The notes under the pieces were generated by a model. It was not told the origin of the DNA. It saw only the letters and a program-made list of their open reading frames with translations, and ran no database searches. The translations under genes and the position numbers were made by a program. Shown piece by piece: positions 13,379 to 20,367 of a stretch of DNA of 21,291 bases. The first letter of the stretch is position 1. Every line of letters starts with the position of its first letter. The stretch is from Beijerinckiaceae bacterium (GTDB lineage: Bacteria; Pseudomonadota; Alphaproteobacteria; Rhizobiales; Beijerinckiaceae). The stretch spans positions 1-21,291 of the forward strand of contig CANGOK010000020.1 of assembly GCA_947455285.1 (NCBI GenBank), in the 5' to 3' direction.

Positions 13379-14539
13379 ATGGAAGCTGTGATGCAGTCCT
13401 TGTTTGACAAATTTGGTGTTACCGCGACCTATGTGCTGAGCGCCATTGTCGTCGTCATTCTTCTATTGGTGCTGCTGCTGATCATGCGCGCCTTGTTCGC
13501 GCGCCGCATCCAGCCGGCGGGCGGACGCTCGCGCCAGCCTCGCCTTGGGGTTGTGGACGCCTTCGATATCGATCGCCAGCGCCAACTCGTTCTCGTGCGA
13601 CGGGATAATGTCGAACATCTCATCATGATTGGCGGCCCCAATGATGTGGTCGTCGAATCCGCCATCTTGCGCGGCGGTGAAATGCGTAACGAAGGACGTC
13701 GCCTGTCTCTTGACGAAGCGGCCGCCGCGACCGCCGCAGCCCCTGCGGCCGCAGCTGTTCCAGCGCCTGTCGCTCCTCCTGCGCCGGTTCCCGCATCTGC
13801 TCCTTCCATTCCCGCGCCGCCTCCGGCTCCTGTGCGTGCGCCCGCGCCAGTCGCGGCGGCTGCGCCAGTCCCGCCAGCGCCGCCGCCGGCCCGCCCGCCC
13901 ATCGCACCCCCTGTTGCGCCCGCCCGACCTGCCGAGGGGGCTCCCGCGCCATCCGCAGGCGAGGCCGGCGCCCGACCCGCGCCTCCGCCGCGGTTACCGC
14001 CCCGCATAGCCCCCCCGCCGCCGCGTCCGCCGGGATCTGCGCCTGCGGCTCCGCCCCGTCCGCTGCCGGGCGCCGCTGGCGGTCCTGCCATTTTCCCACC
14101 AAAGCTTCCCGGCTCGGCTCCAGAGGCTCAGTCGTCCGCGCCTTCGGTGCAGGCGCCGCAGTCGCCGGGCGCTCCGGCCGCAGGTCCGAGGCGGTTTGAC
14201 TTTGGACGCGCCGCAATGCGCGGGACAGGCGATGCGCCGAGGCCGCCGTCCGCTCCGGCCCCAAAGGTTGCGTTGGAGGAATCGGCTCCTGTTTCGCCTG
14301 AGCAGCTTGAGCCCAAGCTTGAGGCGCCGGCCAAGGTCGAAACTCAGGCCAAGGTGGACCGGCATGAAGCCGCGCCCCAGCTTCGGCCCAAGGCTTCAGA
14401 GCAGCCTGCGGCCAAGGTCGCAGCGCCTGCGCCGCCCATCCGTGAAAATCCTCCGGAGCCAGCCAAGCCTGCCGATCCGCTGGATGCGCTCGAAGAGGAA
14501 ATGGCGAAGCTGCTCGGTCGTCCGCCGGGCCAGAGTTGA
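13379..14539 (+). CDS. FliO-domain membrane protein with long Pro/Ala-rich tail
   Basis: A 386-residue single-pass membrane protein. One helix spans about residues 17-38, followed by a basic ARR. Residues about 52-100 (RLGVVDAFDIDRQRQLVLVR, then EHLIMIGGPNDVVVE) match the compact FliO fold, a chaperone-like part of the flagellar export gate. Unlike enteric FliO, a tail of nearly 280 residues follows; residues 115-250 are almost only Pro and Ala and the last 100 are mixed-charge and Ala/Pro-rich. The gene is outside any flagellar cluster but beside cckA, so a flagellar job is uncertain. The ATG at 13391 (MQSLFDKF), with GGAAG upstream, is an equally good start. The tail is low-complexity and disordered, and generates false antisense frames. 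Confidence 0.78.
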   Translation: MEAVMQSLFDKFGVTATYVLSAIVVVILLLVLLLIMRALFARRIQPAGGRSRQPRLGVVDAFDIDRQRQLVLVRRDNVEHLIMIGGPNDVVVESAILRGGEMRNEGRRLSLDEAAAATAAAPAAAAVPAPVAPPAPVPASAPSIPAPPPAPVRAPAPVAAAAPVPPAPPPARPPIAPPVAPARPAEGAPAPSAGEAGARPAPPPRLPPRIAPPPPRPPGSAPAAPPRPLPGAAGGPAIFPPKLPGSAPEAQSSAPSVQAPQSPGAPAAGPRRFDFGRAAMRGTGDAPRPPSAPAPKVALEESAPVSPEQLEPKLEAPAKVETQAKVDRHEAAPQLRPKASEQPAAKVAAPAPPIRENPPEPAKPADPLDALEEEMAKLLGRPPGQS

Positions 14540-14550
14540 TCAAGGCCATA

Positions 14551-14585
14551 AAAGAAAACGCCGCCCATTGAGGCGGCGTTTTTAT
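14551..14585. terminator. bidirectional intrinsic terminator between the fliO-like gene and dksA
   Basis: AACGCCGCC (14557-14565) pairs with GGCGGCGTT (14572-14580) around CATTGA. An A-tract (AAAGAAAA) precedes and a T-tract (TTTTTATT) follows, so the hairpin can stop transcription arriving from both convergent genes. Confidence 0.93.
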
Positions 14586-14601
14586 TGGGAAGCTGGTTTC
14601 A

Positions 14602-15024
14602 TCAGTCGTCGCGATAGACCCGCTCGCGACGCTCGTGTCGCTCTTGCGCTTCGAGGGAGAGCGTGGCTATGGGGCGCGCTGCCAGTCGCTTCAGCGAGAT
14701 AGGCTCGCCGGTTTCCTCGCAATAACCGTAGGTGCCGTCTTCGATGCGCGCTAGAGCGGCGTCGATTTTGGAGATGAGCTTGCGCTGGCGATCGCGTGCG
14801 CGCAGCTCGATGGCGCGGTCGGTCTCGGAAGAGGCGCGGTCGGCGATATCTGCGTGATTCTCGCTTTCGCTCTGCAGAGCAGTCAGGGTCTCCCGACTTT
14901 CGCGCAGGATCTCATCCTTCCATTGAAGCAACTTCCTGCGGAAAAACATGCGCTGACGTTCGTTCATGAACGTCTCTTTGTCCGACGGTTGATAGCTCTC
15001 GTCGATCGTATCGGCCAATGCCAT
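14602..15024 (-). CDS. dksA: RNA polymerase-binding transcription factor DksA
   Basis: A 140-residue DksA, which enters the RNA polymerase secondary channel and works with ppGpp to reset transcription in starvation. The coiled coil spans about residues 22-95, with the tip acidic pair D59 and D62 in ADIADRAS and the typical ELRARDRQRKLISKIDAAL. The globular zinc-finger part, GYCEETGEPISLKRLAARPIA onwards, keeps only Cys102; the other three positions of the C4 finger are Thr105, Ser123 and Ala126. This Cys-poor form is common in alphaproteobacterial DksA and should fold without zinc. GGGAG lies 11 bases before the start. A good promoter is upstream and a bidirectional terminator 17 bases downstream, so it is monocistronic. 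Confidence 0.95.
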   Translation of the reverse strand: MALADTIDESYQPSDKETFMNERQRMFFRRKLLQWKDEILRESRETLTALQSESENHADIADRASSETDRAIELRARDRQRKLISKIDAALARIEDGTYGYCEETGEPISLKRLAARPIATLSLEAQERHERRERVYRDD

Positions 15025-15058
15025 TCTTTATCGACTCCCTCACCAGTAAGGCGGGGCC

Positions 15059-15087
15059 CTTATAACCGTGCTGGGTGGGGCTTACAA
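15059..15087 (-). promoter_or_regulatory. candidate sigma-70-type promoter of dksA
   Basis: Minus strand TTGTAA (15087-15082), exactly 17 bases, then TATAAG (15064-15059). Transcription would start near 15052, giving a leader of about 28 bases. Confidence 0.6.
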
Positions 15088-15177
15088 CGTCCCCTAGATG
15101 CCAATTCACCACTTTCGTGACGTGACTGAGCCTCCCAATCCCCCGGTTTCGCGGTCTTAGAACGGGTCAAGAGAACG

Positions 15178-15207
15178 AAAACGCCGCCAGTCCTGAGACT
15201 GGCGGCG
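15178..15207 (-). terminator. intrinsic terminator of icd
   Basis: An 11-bp perfect stem, CGCCGCCAGTC with GACTGGCGGCG, around a 4-base loop, followed on the minus strand by TTTTCGTT. It stands 50 bases after the icd stop. Confidence 0.9.
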
Positions 15208-15257
15208 CTGATCTGTTCACAGACGACCCGAGAGGATCGACGCTGGGTCCTTGGCGA

Positions 15258-16472
15258 TCAGGACGCCATAGCCTTGCGCAGATTCTCGTCGATCTTGTCG
15301 AGGAAGGCGGTGGTGGAGAGCCACTTCTGGTCGGCGCCCACGAGGATCGCGAGATCCTTGGTCATGTCGCCGGCTTCCACCGTGTCAACGCACACCTTTT
15401 CGAGCTTCAGGGCGAAGTTCTTGAGAGCTTCGTTATCATCGAGCTTTGCGCGATGCAGAAGGCCGCGGGTCCAGGCGAAGATCGAGGCCATCGAGTTCGT
15501 CGAGGTCTCCTTGCCCTGCTGGTGCTGGCGATAGTGGCGGGTCACAGTGCCGTGCGCGGCTTCCGCCTCGACGGTCATGCCGTCGGGGGTCATCAGCACG
15601 GAGGTCATGAGGCCGAGCGAGCCGTAGCCCTGCGCCATCGTGTCGGACTGCACGTCGCCGTCGTAGTTCTTACAGGCCCAGACGTAGCCGCCGGACCACT
15701 TCAGGGCGGCCGCGACCATGTCGTCGATGAGGCGATGCTCATAGGTCAGGCCGAGCGCCTTGAACTTGTCGGCGAACTCGTTCTCGAAGGTCTCCTGGAA
15801 GATGTCCTTGAAGCGGCCGTCATAGGCCTTGAGGATGGTGTTCTTCGTGGAGAGATAGACCGGGTACTTGCGCATCAGGCCATAGTTGAGCGACGCGCGG
15901 GCGAAGTCGCGGATCGACTCGTCGAGGTTGTACATGGACATGGCGACGCCGGCGGCGGGGAACTTGAAGACTTCCTTCTCGATGACCGTGCCATCATCGC
16001 CCTCGAACTTGATCGTCAGGCGGCCCTTGCCGGGCACCTTGAAATCGGTTGCGCGATACTGGTCGCCATAGGCATGGCGGCCGACGACCACAGGCTGGGT
16101 CCAGCCGGGGACGAGACGCGGAACGTTCGAGCAGATGATGGGCTCGCGGAAAATGGTGCCGCCGAGGATGTTGCGGATCGTGCCGTTGGGCGACTTCCAC
16201 ATTTCCTTCAGGCCGAATTCCTTCACGCGGGCTTCGTCGGGGGTGATGGTCGCGCACTTCACGGCGACGCCATACTTCTTCGTCGCTTCGGCCGAGTCGA
16301 TCGTGATCTGATCGTTGGTCTCGTCGCGCTTCTCCACCGACAGATCGTAGTATTTCAGATCAATGTCGAGGTAAGGATGGATGAGCTTATCCTTGATAAG
16401 CTTCCAGATGATACGGGTCATTTCGTCGCCGTCCATTTCGACGACCGGATTGGCGACCTTGATCTTCTGCAT
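15258..16472 (-). CDS. icd: NADP-dependent isocitrate dehydrogenase (eukaryotic-like type)
   Basis: A 404-residue, full-length isocitrate dehydrogenase that converts isocitrate to 2-oxoglutarate and CO2 with NADP, in the cytoplasmic citric acid cycle. It belongs to the subfamily shared with mitochondrial and cytosolic IDH1/2, as shown by NGTIRNILGGTIFREPI (96-112), the substrate-binding S95, N97, R101, R110 and R133, the metal site D251, D273 and D277 in KNYDGDVQSD, and the NADP region AEAAHGTVTRHYR. Nothing is missing. The upstream AAGG is a weak ribosome site, but the start matches the family. It has a candidate promoter and a strong terminator, and lies 149 bases downstream of an unrelated binding-protein gene on the same strand. 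Confidence 0.97.
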   Translation of the reverse strand: MQKIKVANPVVEMDGDEMTRIIWKLIKDKLIHPYLDIDLKYYDLSVEKRDETNDQITIDSAEATKKYGVAVKCATITPDEARVKEFGLKEMWKSPNGTIRNILGGTIFREPIICSNVPRLVPGWTQPVVVGRHAYGDQYRATDFKVPGKGRLTIKFEGDDGTVIEKEVFKFPAAGVAMSMYNLDESIRDFARASLNYGLMRKYPVYLSTKNTILKAYDGRFKDIFQETFENEFADKFKALGLTYEHRLIDDMVAAALKWSGGYVWACKNYDGDVQSDTMAQGYGSLGLMTSVLMTPDGMTVEAEAAHGTVTRHYRQHQQGKETSTNSMASIFAWTRGLLHRAKLDDNEALKNFALKLEKVCVDTVEAGDMTKDLAILVGADQKWLSTTAFLDKIDENLRKAMAS

Positions 16473-16549
16473 GGCGTTTCGACCTTGTTCCAGGGATTGT
16501 CCGCGCGCGGCGTAGGGCTCCGGCGCGCTGGGCAGGCGCCGACCGACGC

Positions 16550-16577
16550 CCTATAGCACCGGTGCGGCGGGTGGCAA
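16550..16577 (-). promoter_or_regulatory. candidate icd promoter
   Basis: Minus strand TTGCCA (16577-16572), 16 bases, then TATAGG (16555-16550), leaving a leader of about 70 bases before the icd ATG. Box matches are moderate. Confidence 0.4.
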
Positions 16578-16621
16578 AGGGAGCCTGACGCGAACCATAG
16601 TCTGAGACGCCCTGGTTTTGA

Positions 16622-17665
16622 TCAGGGATTGAGCAGTATGCGCAGCCTTTCCACCACTGGCGTGGGTGTGGCCTGCATGTCAGCCAGCAGTTTCTGCATA
16701 TCCTCGCCCCCGGTCGGCTCCGGCTCGTCGCCGCCGCTCGATTTTGCGAATTCCGCTCGAAACTCCGGGTCAGCCATGGCTGCCATGAAGCCTTTTCGGA
16801 GTTCGGCCAAGCGCTCGGGATTTGTGCCGGGCGGGCCGAGATAGGGTCGCCCGAGAGCGAGATGGGCCGACATGAGGCGGATCATCGCCTTCTTTTCCGG
16901 CGTATCCGCGAGGTCGAGCGCAAGCGGCACATCCTTGGCCAGCGGGTGCCGCTCCAGTCCCATCTGGACGAGGAAGTTGAGCTTGTTTTCCTTCAGCCAG
17001 TCCGGCCGCGAGGCCTTGATGGAGGCGAAGCCAAAGCCGCAGCGCCCCTCCACCTCACCGCGTTCGACAGCCAGCGCGGTCTCCTGCGTGCCCAGATAGC
17101 CGGTTATCACCTTGAATTTTGTGCCGAGAACTTCGTTGAGCACGGCGGGGTCAGTGTCTGTCCCAGAGCCTGCGCCGGTGCCCGCCACGGTCACTTCGGA
17201 TTTTTTGGCGTCCGCGAGCGTCTTGACCGGGGATTTGTGCCAGCTGGTGCAGAAAGCCACGTCCTTTTCGAGCGCGCCGATGGCGGCGAAATCCGCGATG
17301 CCATAGGGTGGCTTGCGGGGGCCGACCAGGGGCTCGACCATTGGGCCAGAGGCGAAGGCGCCCAGAACCGTGCCGTCCTTCGGCGCCTGGAAGGCGAGAT
17401 ATTCGAGGAGACGCACGCCGCCGGCGCCCGGCATGTTCTGCGCCACCACCTGCGGCTGGCCGGGCAGATGTTTCCCAAGGAAGCGGGCCAAGATCCGCGC
17501 GCCGACGTCGATGCCGCCGCCAGCTGTCCCGCCGATATTGATGACGACTGTTTTGCCTTTGAAAAAGCCCTCGGTCTGGGCGCTTGCGGGGGCGCCGAGG
17601 CAAAGCAATGCTAGCGTAACAGCGCCGCAACGGATGCGCCTGACGGTTCCTGTTCGGCCAGTCAT
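16622..17665 (-). CDS. Bug/TctC-family periplasmic solute-binding protein
   Basis: A 347-residue exported protein of the Bug (TctC-like) family, the binding component of tripartite tricarboxylate transporters. Residues 1-29 are a signal peptide (basic start, LALLCLGAPASA, cleavage before Q). The mature part shows the family marks: GKTVVINIGGTAGGGIDVGARIL (ligand loop 1, about 37-59), VVAQNMPGAGGVRLLEYL (77-95) and the SPVKTLADAKK segment. The second ligand loop reads GTGAGSGTDTDP. GGAGG stands five bases before the ATG. No TctA or TctB membrane subunits are in the window, so it is an orphan here; many Bug proteins in proteobacteria are. The ligand, probably a carboxylate, cannot be told. Confidence 0.9.
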   Translation of the reverse strand: MTGRTGTVRRIRCGAVTLALLCLGAPASAQTEGFFKGKTVVINIGGTAGGGIDVGARILARFLGKHLPGQPQVVAQNMPGAGGVRLLEYLAFQAPKDGTVLGAFASGPMVEPLVGPRKPPYGIADFAAIGALEKDVAFCTSWHKSPVKTLADAKKSEVTVAGTGAGSGTDTDPAVLNEVLGTKFKVITGYLGTQETALAVERGEVEGRCGFGFASIKASRPDWLKENKLNFLVQMGLERHPLAKDVPLALDLADTPEKKAMIRLMSAHLALGRPYLGPPGTNPERLAELRKGFMAAMADPEFRAEFAKSSGGDEPEPTGGEDMQKLLADMQATPTPVVERLRILLNP

Positions 17666-17859
17666 GGATCCTCCCTGAGGCGACTTGTCGCGCCTGTTGA
17701 AGGCAGGATGTCACAATCCACAGGAAATGGAAGCGTCGGCAGCAGGGCGTCGCGATTTTAAAGACTTGTCTTCGCCTGACGTAGCGGCAAAGCTGGGGCG
17801 ACGTGATAGGAAGTCCTTGACCACCGGCATTGCGCCGAAACCTTTGGGAAAGTTGAATT

Positions 17860-19125
17860 ATGAATTCGTCCCGCCAGACGCCTATCATGCTCCGTTTCGC
17901 GCTCGTCGCAGCTCTTGGCGTTTTGCCCGTCGGGCTCGCGAACGCACAGTCAAACGACGTGCGCATCGACAGCCTGAAGATCGGCGATGGCGCGGATGTG
18001 GTGGAGCTGAAAGGCGTCGCCTTTACGGGCTCTAACCTTTCCCGTGACGAGGTTGGCGCGCTGCTGGCGCCCGAGACCTCCGCTGACCAGCGAACCGCGC
18101 TCGCCGCGCGGTTGAAAGCTGCAAGCGCTTCTATCGCCGAGATCGTTCTGGGCGACCGCGCCAAAGGCCCGCTGACCTTTACGGGACTGCGTGCGGAAAA
18201 CATCGATCAGGGAAAAATCCGGCGGCTGACCCTCGCTGGCGGGGAGGGCGGGCCGACCATCGGCGGTGAGGCGGGTTCCTTCCGCTCGGGCGCTCTCACG
18301 ATTGATGAAATCGATGTTTCGTCCGTGCTGACCAGCCTTGTGAAAGGCTCGATCATGGCGGCGAAGCCCACGGTGGCGCGTTTGTCATGGAACGGCTTTG
18401 AAGCCAGCTTTCCCGACAAGGATACGCCTTCCTCTGCGCCGGGCGGCAACCTGATCAATATTCGCCTTGGCGCCCTCGATAGCCAATCGGTTTACGAAGG
18501 CGGCGCCTTCACCAAAGGCACAGGCGCAATCCGCAATCTGGTGGTCGAATTTCCCAAGGCTTCGGAAGCCGGGAAAATGCTGGCAGAGGCTGGCTACGAA
18601 CGTCTTGATCTCAGCATGACCTCGAGCGCCGCGTTCAATCCGGCTAAGAAGAGCTTGATGATCGACGACCTCACCATTTCAGGCGTTGGCATGGGTTCGT
18701 TTGGCCTGCGCGCTGAACTCGGAAACATCGATCCCACCTTGCTCACCGGCGACCCCATGATGGCTTTCGCCACCTTGATGAGCGTTGAACTCGCCAGCAC
18801 CGAACTGATCATCACCAACGATGGCCTTTTCAACAAGGGACTGGCCATGGTGGCGAAGGAGCAGGGCAAGAAGCCGGAGCAGTTGCAGCAGGAAGCAAGC
18901 TCCATGGCGACCCAGTTCACTCCCATGCTTTTGGGCGGCGATCCGTCTTCGCTTCAGATCGCGGCGGCGCTTGGCGCATTCATTCGCGATCCCAAGAGCC
19001 TTTCCGTGATGGTCAGGGGCAAAACGGGTCCGCTGAAGGTTACGGACCTCGACTTCGATCAGCCCATGATGATCCTGCAAAAGCTGGAGATCACCGCCGC
19101 AGCCAATGGCGTCGCCAAACGTTAA
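17860..19125 (+). CDS. exported protein of unknown function
   Basis: A 421-residue protein that I do not recognise. A signal peptide is clear (hydrophobic 10-24, cleavage after LANA at residue 28), so it is periplasmic, outer-membrane associated or secreted. The rest lacks further membrane helices and has repeated short beta-type segments alternating with charged turns, such as VRIDSLKIGDGADVVELKGV near the N-terminus, NLINIRLGALDSQSVYEGG and KKSLMIDDLTISGVGMGSF. This layered pattern recalls AsmA-like or other beta-rich envelope proteins, but I see no diagnostic motif and no Cys. GGGAAAG precedes the first ATG, and the internal ATG at 17887 lacks a ribosome site. It ends 6 bases from the convergent esterase gene. 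Confidence 0.85.
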   Translation: MNSSRQTPIMLRFALVAALGVLPVGLANAQSNDVRIDSLKIGDGADVVELKGVAFTGSNLSRDEVGALLAPETSADQRTALAARLKAASASIAEIVLGDRAKGPLTFTGLRAENIDQGKIRRLTLAGGEGGPTIGGEAGSFRSGALTIDEIDVSSVLTSLVKGSIMAAKPTVARLSWNGFEASFPDKDTPSSAPGGNLINIRLGALDSQSVYEGGAFTKGTGAIRNLVVEFPKASEAGKMLAEAGYERLDLSMTSSAAFNPAKKSLMIDDLTISGVGMGSFGLRAELGNIDPTLLTGDPMMAFATLMSVELASTELIITNDGLFNKGLAMVAKEQGKKPEQLQQEASSMATQFTPMLLGGDPSSLQIAAALGAFIRDPKSLSVMVRGKTGPLKVTDLDFDQPMMILQKLEITAAANGVAKR

Positions 19126-19131
19126 GCGAGC

Positions 19132-20211
19132 CTAACGCAGGAGCCCTGCCTTGCGCAGGGTGTCTGTGATGGACTTTTCGACGCTTATTACGAGCCCCGG
19201 TTCCGGCGGCGAGACCGAAGTTCTTTCGGCGGCTGGGCCAACGAGGCCAAAGAAACGGGCGATGTCCAGCGTCGAAGACACGCCGACGTCGATCATGTAG
19301 GGGCCGCGTAAGCCTACGCCATCGGCTTCGCTCGAAAGCGGCGTGCCGTGATCCATGCCCGCGATCAAGTGTTCCTCGATGAGCACTTCGCCCATGCCGT
19401 CTCGCCATTGGCGCAGATGATGGACGCCGCTCGTTTGTTGGGACATGGCATGGACCGCCAGCGCGTGGACGTTCGTCCATTGCTTGACGGTTTCCTGCGC
19501 ATTGGAGGGCACGACGGTCGCGTCCGCTTGTCCATGCCAGATCGAAATCTTCGGCCAAGGGCCATGATGGTTCGAGGCCTGCCGCACCAGAGCGCCCCAG
19601 TCGGCGCCGCTGCGTGAAGCGCCAGAGAACATGCTGCGGAAGGCCTCGTGAACATTGCGCGCCCCGCCATAGGGGAGCCCCGCGATCACCGCGCCAGCTG
19701 CGAAGACCTCCGGATAGGTCGCCAACATGACATTGGCCATGGCGCCGCCCGCCGACAGTCCGGTCACGAAAACACGGTCGCGGTCGATGTTGAGATCGAT
19801 GGCGACACGCTCGATCATGTTTCGGATCGATGCGGCCTCGCCCTTTTCGCGCTTCGTATGGGCGGGATCGAACCAGCTGAAGCAGGTGTTGGCGTTGTTG
19901 GCGCTTTTCTGCTCGGGGTAGATCAGGACGAAGCCATGGGCGTCCGCCAGAGTGGACCAGCCGGAGCCGTAGTCATAGGCCTGCGCCGATTGGGTGCAGC
20001 CATGCAGCACCACCACCAGTCCCGGTCGGGGCGGGAGGCGTCCAGGCACATGGACGAACATGCGCAGATTGCCGGGATTAGCACCGAATCCCGCGATTTC
20101 CACGAGCCGCCGATCCGCAACCTCGCCCTGAGGCCCTGCCTGGGCCCGCAAGGCGCTGGCGACCTGTCGATAGTGGGAGAGTTCTGCAGCTATTTTGCTC
20201 AGACCGGACAT
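19132..20211 (-). CDS. PHB depolymerase-family esterase, probably intracellular
   Basis: A 359-residue alpha/beta-hydrolase of the short-chain polyhydroxyalkanoate depolymerase / feruloyl esterase-like (LpqC) family. The oxyanion motif LHGCTQS is at 69-75, the nucleophile S153 in GLSAGG, then D230 in WHGQADATVVP and H288 in GMDHGTP complete the triad. FVHVPGRLPPRPGLVVVLHG is the usual entry to the domain. No signal peptide is present (N-terminus helical: MSGLSKIAAELSHYRQ), so it should act in the cytoplasm, perhaps on PHB granules or oligomers, or another ester. An AAAGG ribosome site is six bases upstream. The gene has a strong promoter overlapped by a palindrome, implying controlled expression. 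Confidence 0.88.
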   Translation of the reverse strand: MSGLSKIAAELSHYRQVASALRAQAGPQGEVADRRLVEIAGFGANPGNLRMFVHVPGRLPPRPGLVVVLHGCTQSAQAYDYGSGWSTLADAHGFVLIYPEQKSANNANTCFSWFDPAHTKREKGEAASIRNMIERVAIDLNIDRDRVFVTGLSAGGAMANVMLATYPEVFAAGAVIAGLPYGGARNVHEAFRSMFSGASRSGADWGALVRQASNHHGPWPKISIWHGQADATVVPSNAQETVKQWTNVHALAVHAMSQQTSGVHHLRQWRDGMGEVLIEEHLIAGMDHGTPLSSEADGVGLRGPYMIDVGVSSTLDIARFFGLVGPAAERTSVSPPEPGLVISVEKSITDTLRKAGLLR

Positions 20212-20233
20212 TCATGGCCTTTCAATTATGGCC

Positions 20234-20262
20234 ATTATAGGCCTTTCCGGGCGATGTTGCAA
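20234..20262 (-). promoter_or_regulatory. sigma-70-type promoter of the esterase gene
   Basis: Minus strand TTGCAA (20262-20257), exactly 17 bases, then a consensus TATAAT (20239-20234). Transcription would start near 20227, about 16 bases before the ATG. The -10 is framed by GGCC on both sides. Confidence 0.75.
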
Positions 20263-20270
20263 CGCAACAT
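20254..20270. promoter_or_regulatory. palindromic operator overlapping the esterase -35 box
   Basis: ATGTTGC-AAC-GCAACAT: two exact 7-base inverted arms around three bases, covering the -35 box. A second inverted repeat, ATGAA-TTG-TTCAT (20269-20281), overlaps it by two bases on the trmJ side. The TGC-N3-GCA core is of the kind reported for PhaR/AniA, the regulator of polyhydroxybutyrate genes in alphaproteobacteria; that assignment is inferred from memory of the motif and from the neighbouring gene. Confidence 0.6.
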
Positions 20271-20367
20271 GAATTGTTCATATTTGAGGCTGCGGCGTTG
20301 CCGAAGCGCGAGGGGGGGAGTACAGGGCGCTGCAAACGCCCCATCCAGCCGCCAGAGGATTGCGACA

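Noticed and set aside
13850..14060. Possible tandem repeat or CRISPR-like array in the GCC/CCG-rich stretch
   Set aside because: It is low-complexity Pro/Ala coding without regular repeat units or spacers.
13429..14549. Long minus-strand frames (220 and 308 residues) within the fliO-like gene
   Set aside because: They mirror the Pro/Ala repeat as Gly/Ala or Arg/Pro runs. Only the plus frame has a membrane helix and a FliO-type domain.
15453..16556. 367-residue open frame on the plus strand over icd
   Set aside because: Antisense shadow of icd; composition (His/Asp/Val/Gly-rich) is typical of the complementary frame of GC-rich genes, with no ribosome site.
16610..16626. CCCTG/CAGGG hairpin at the end of the Bug-family gene as a terminator
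   Set aside because: The stem is 5 bp with an 8-base loop, overlaps the stop codon, and has no U-tract in the gene's direction.
19147..19163. CCCTGC/GCAGGG hairpin between the exported protein and the esterase as a terminator
   Set aside because: It lies within the esterase coding end, with no T-tract on either side.
19648..20367. Upstream extension of the trmJ frame to an ATG at 19648
   Set aside because: The extension overlaps the esterase gene and its promoter, encodes no domain, and family homology begins only at about 20368.
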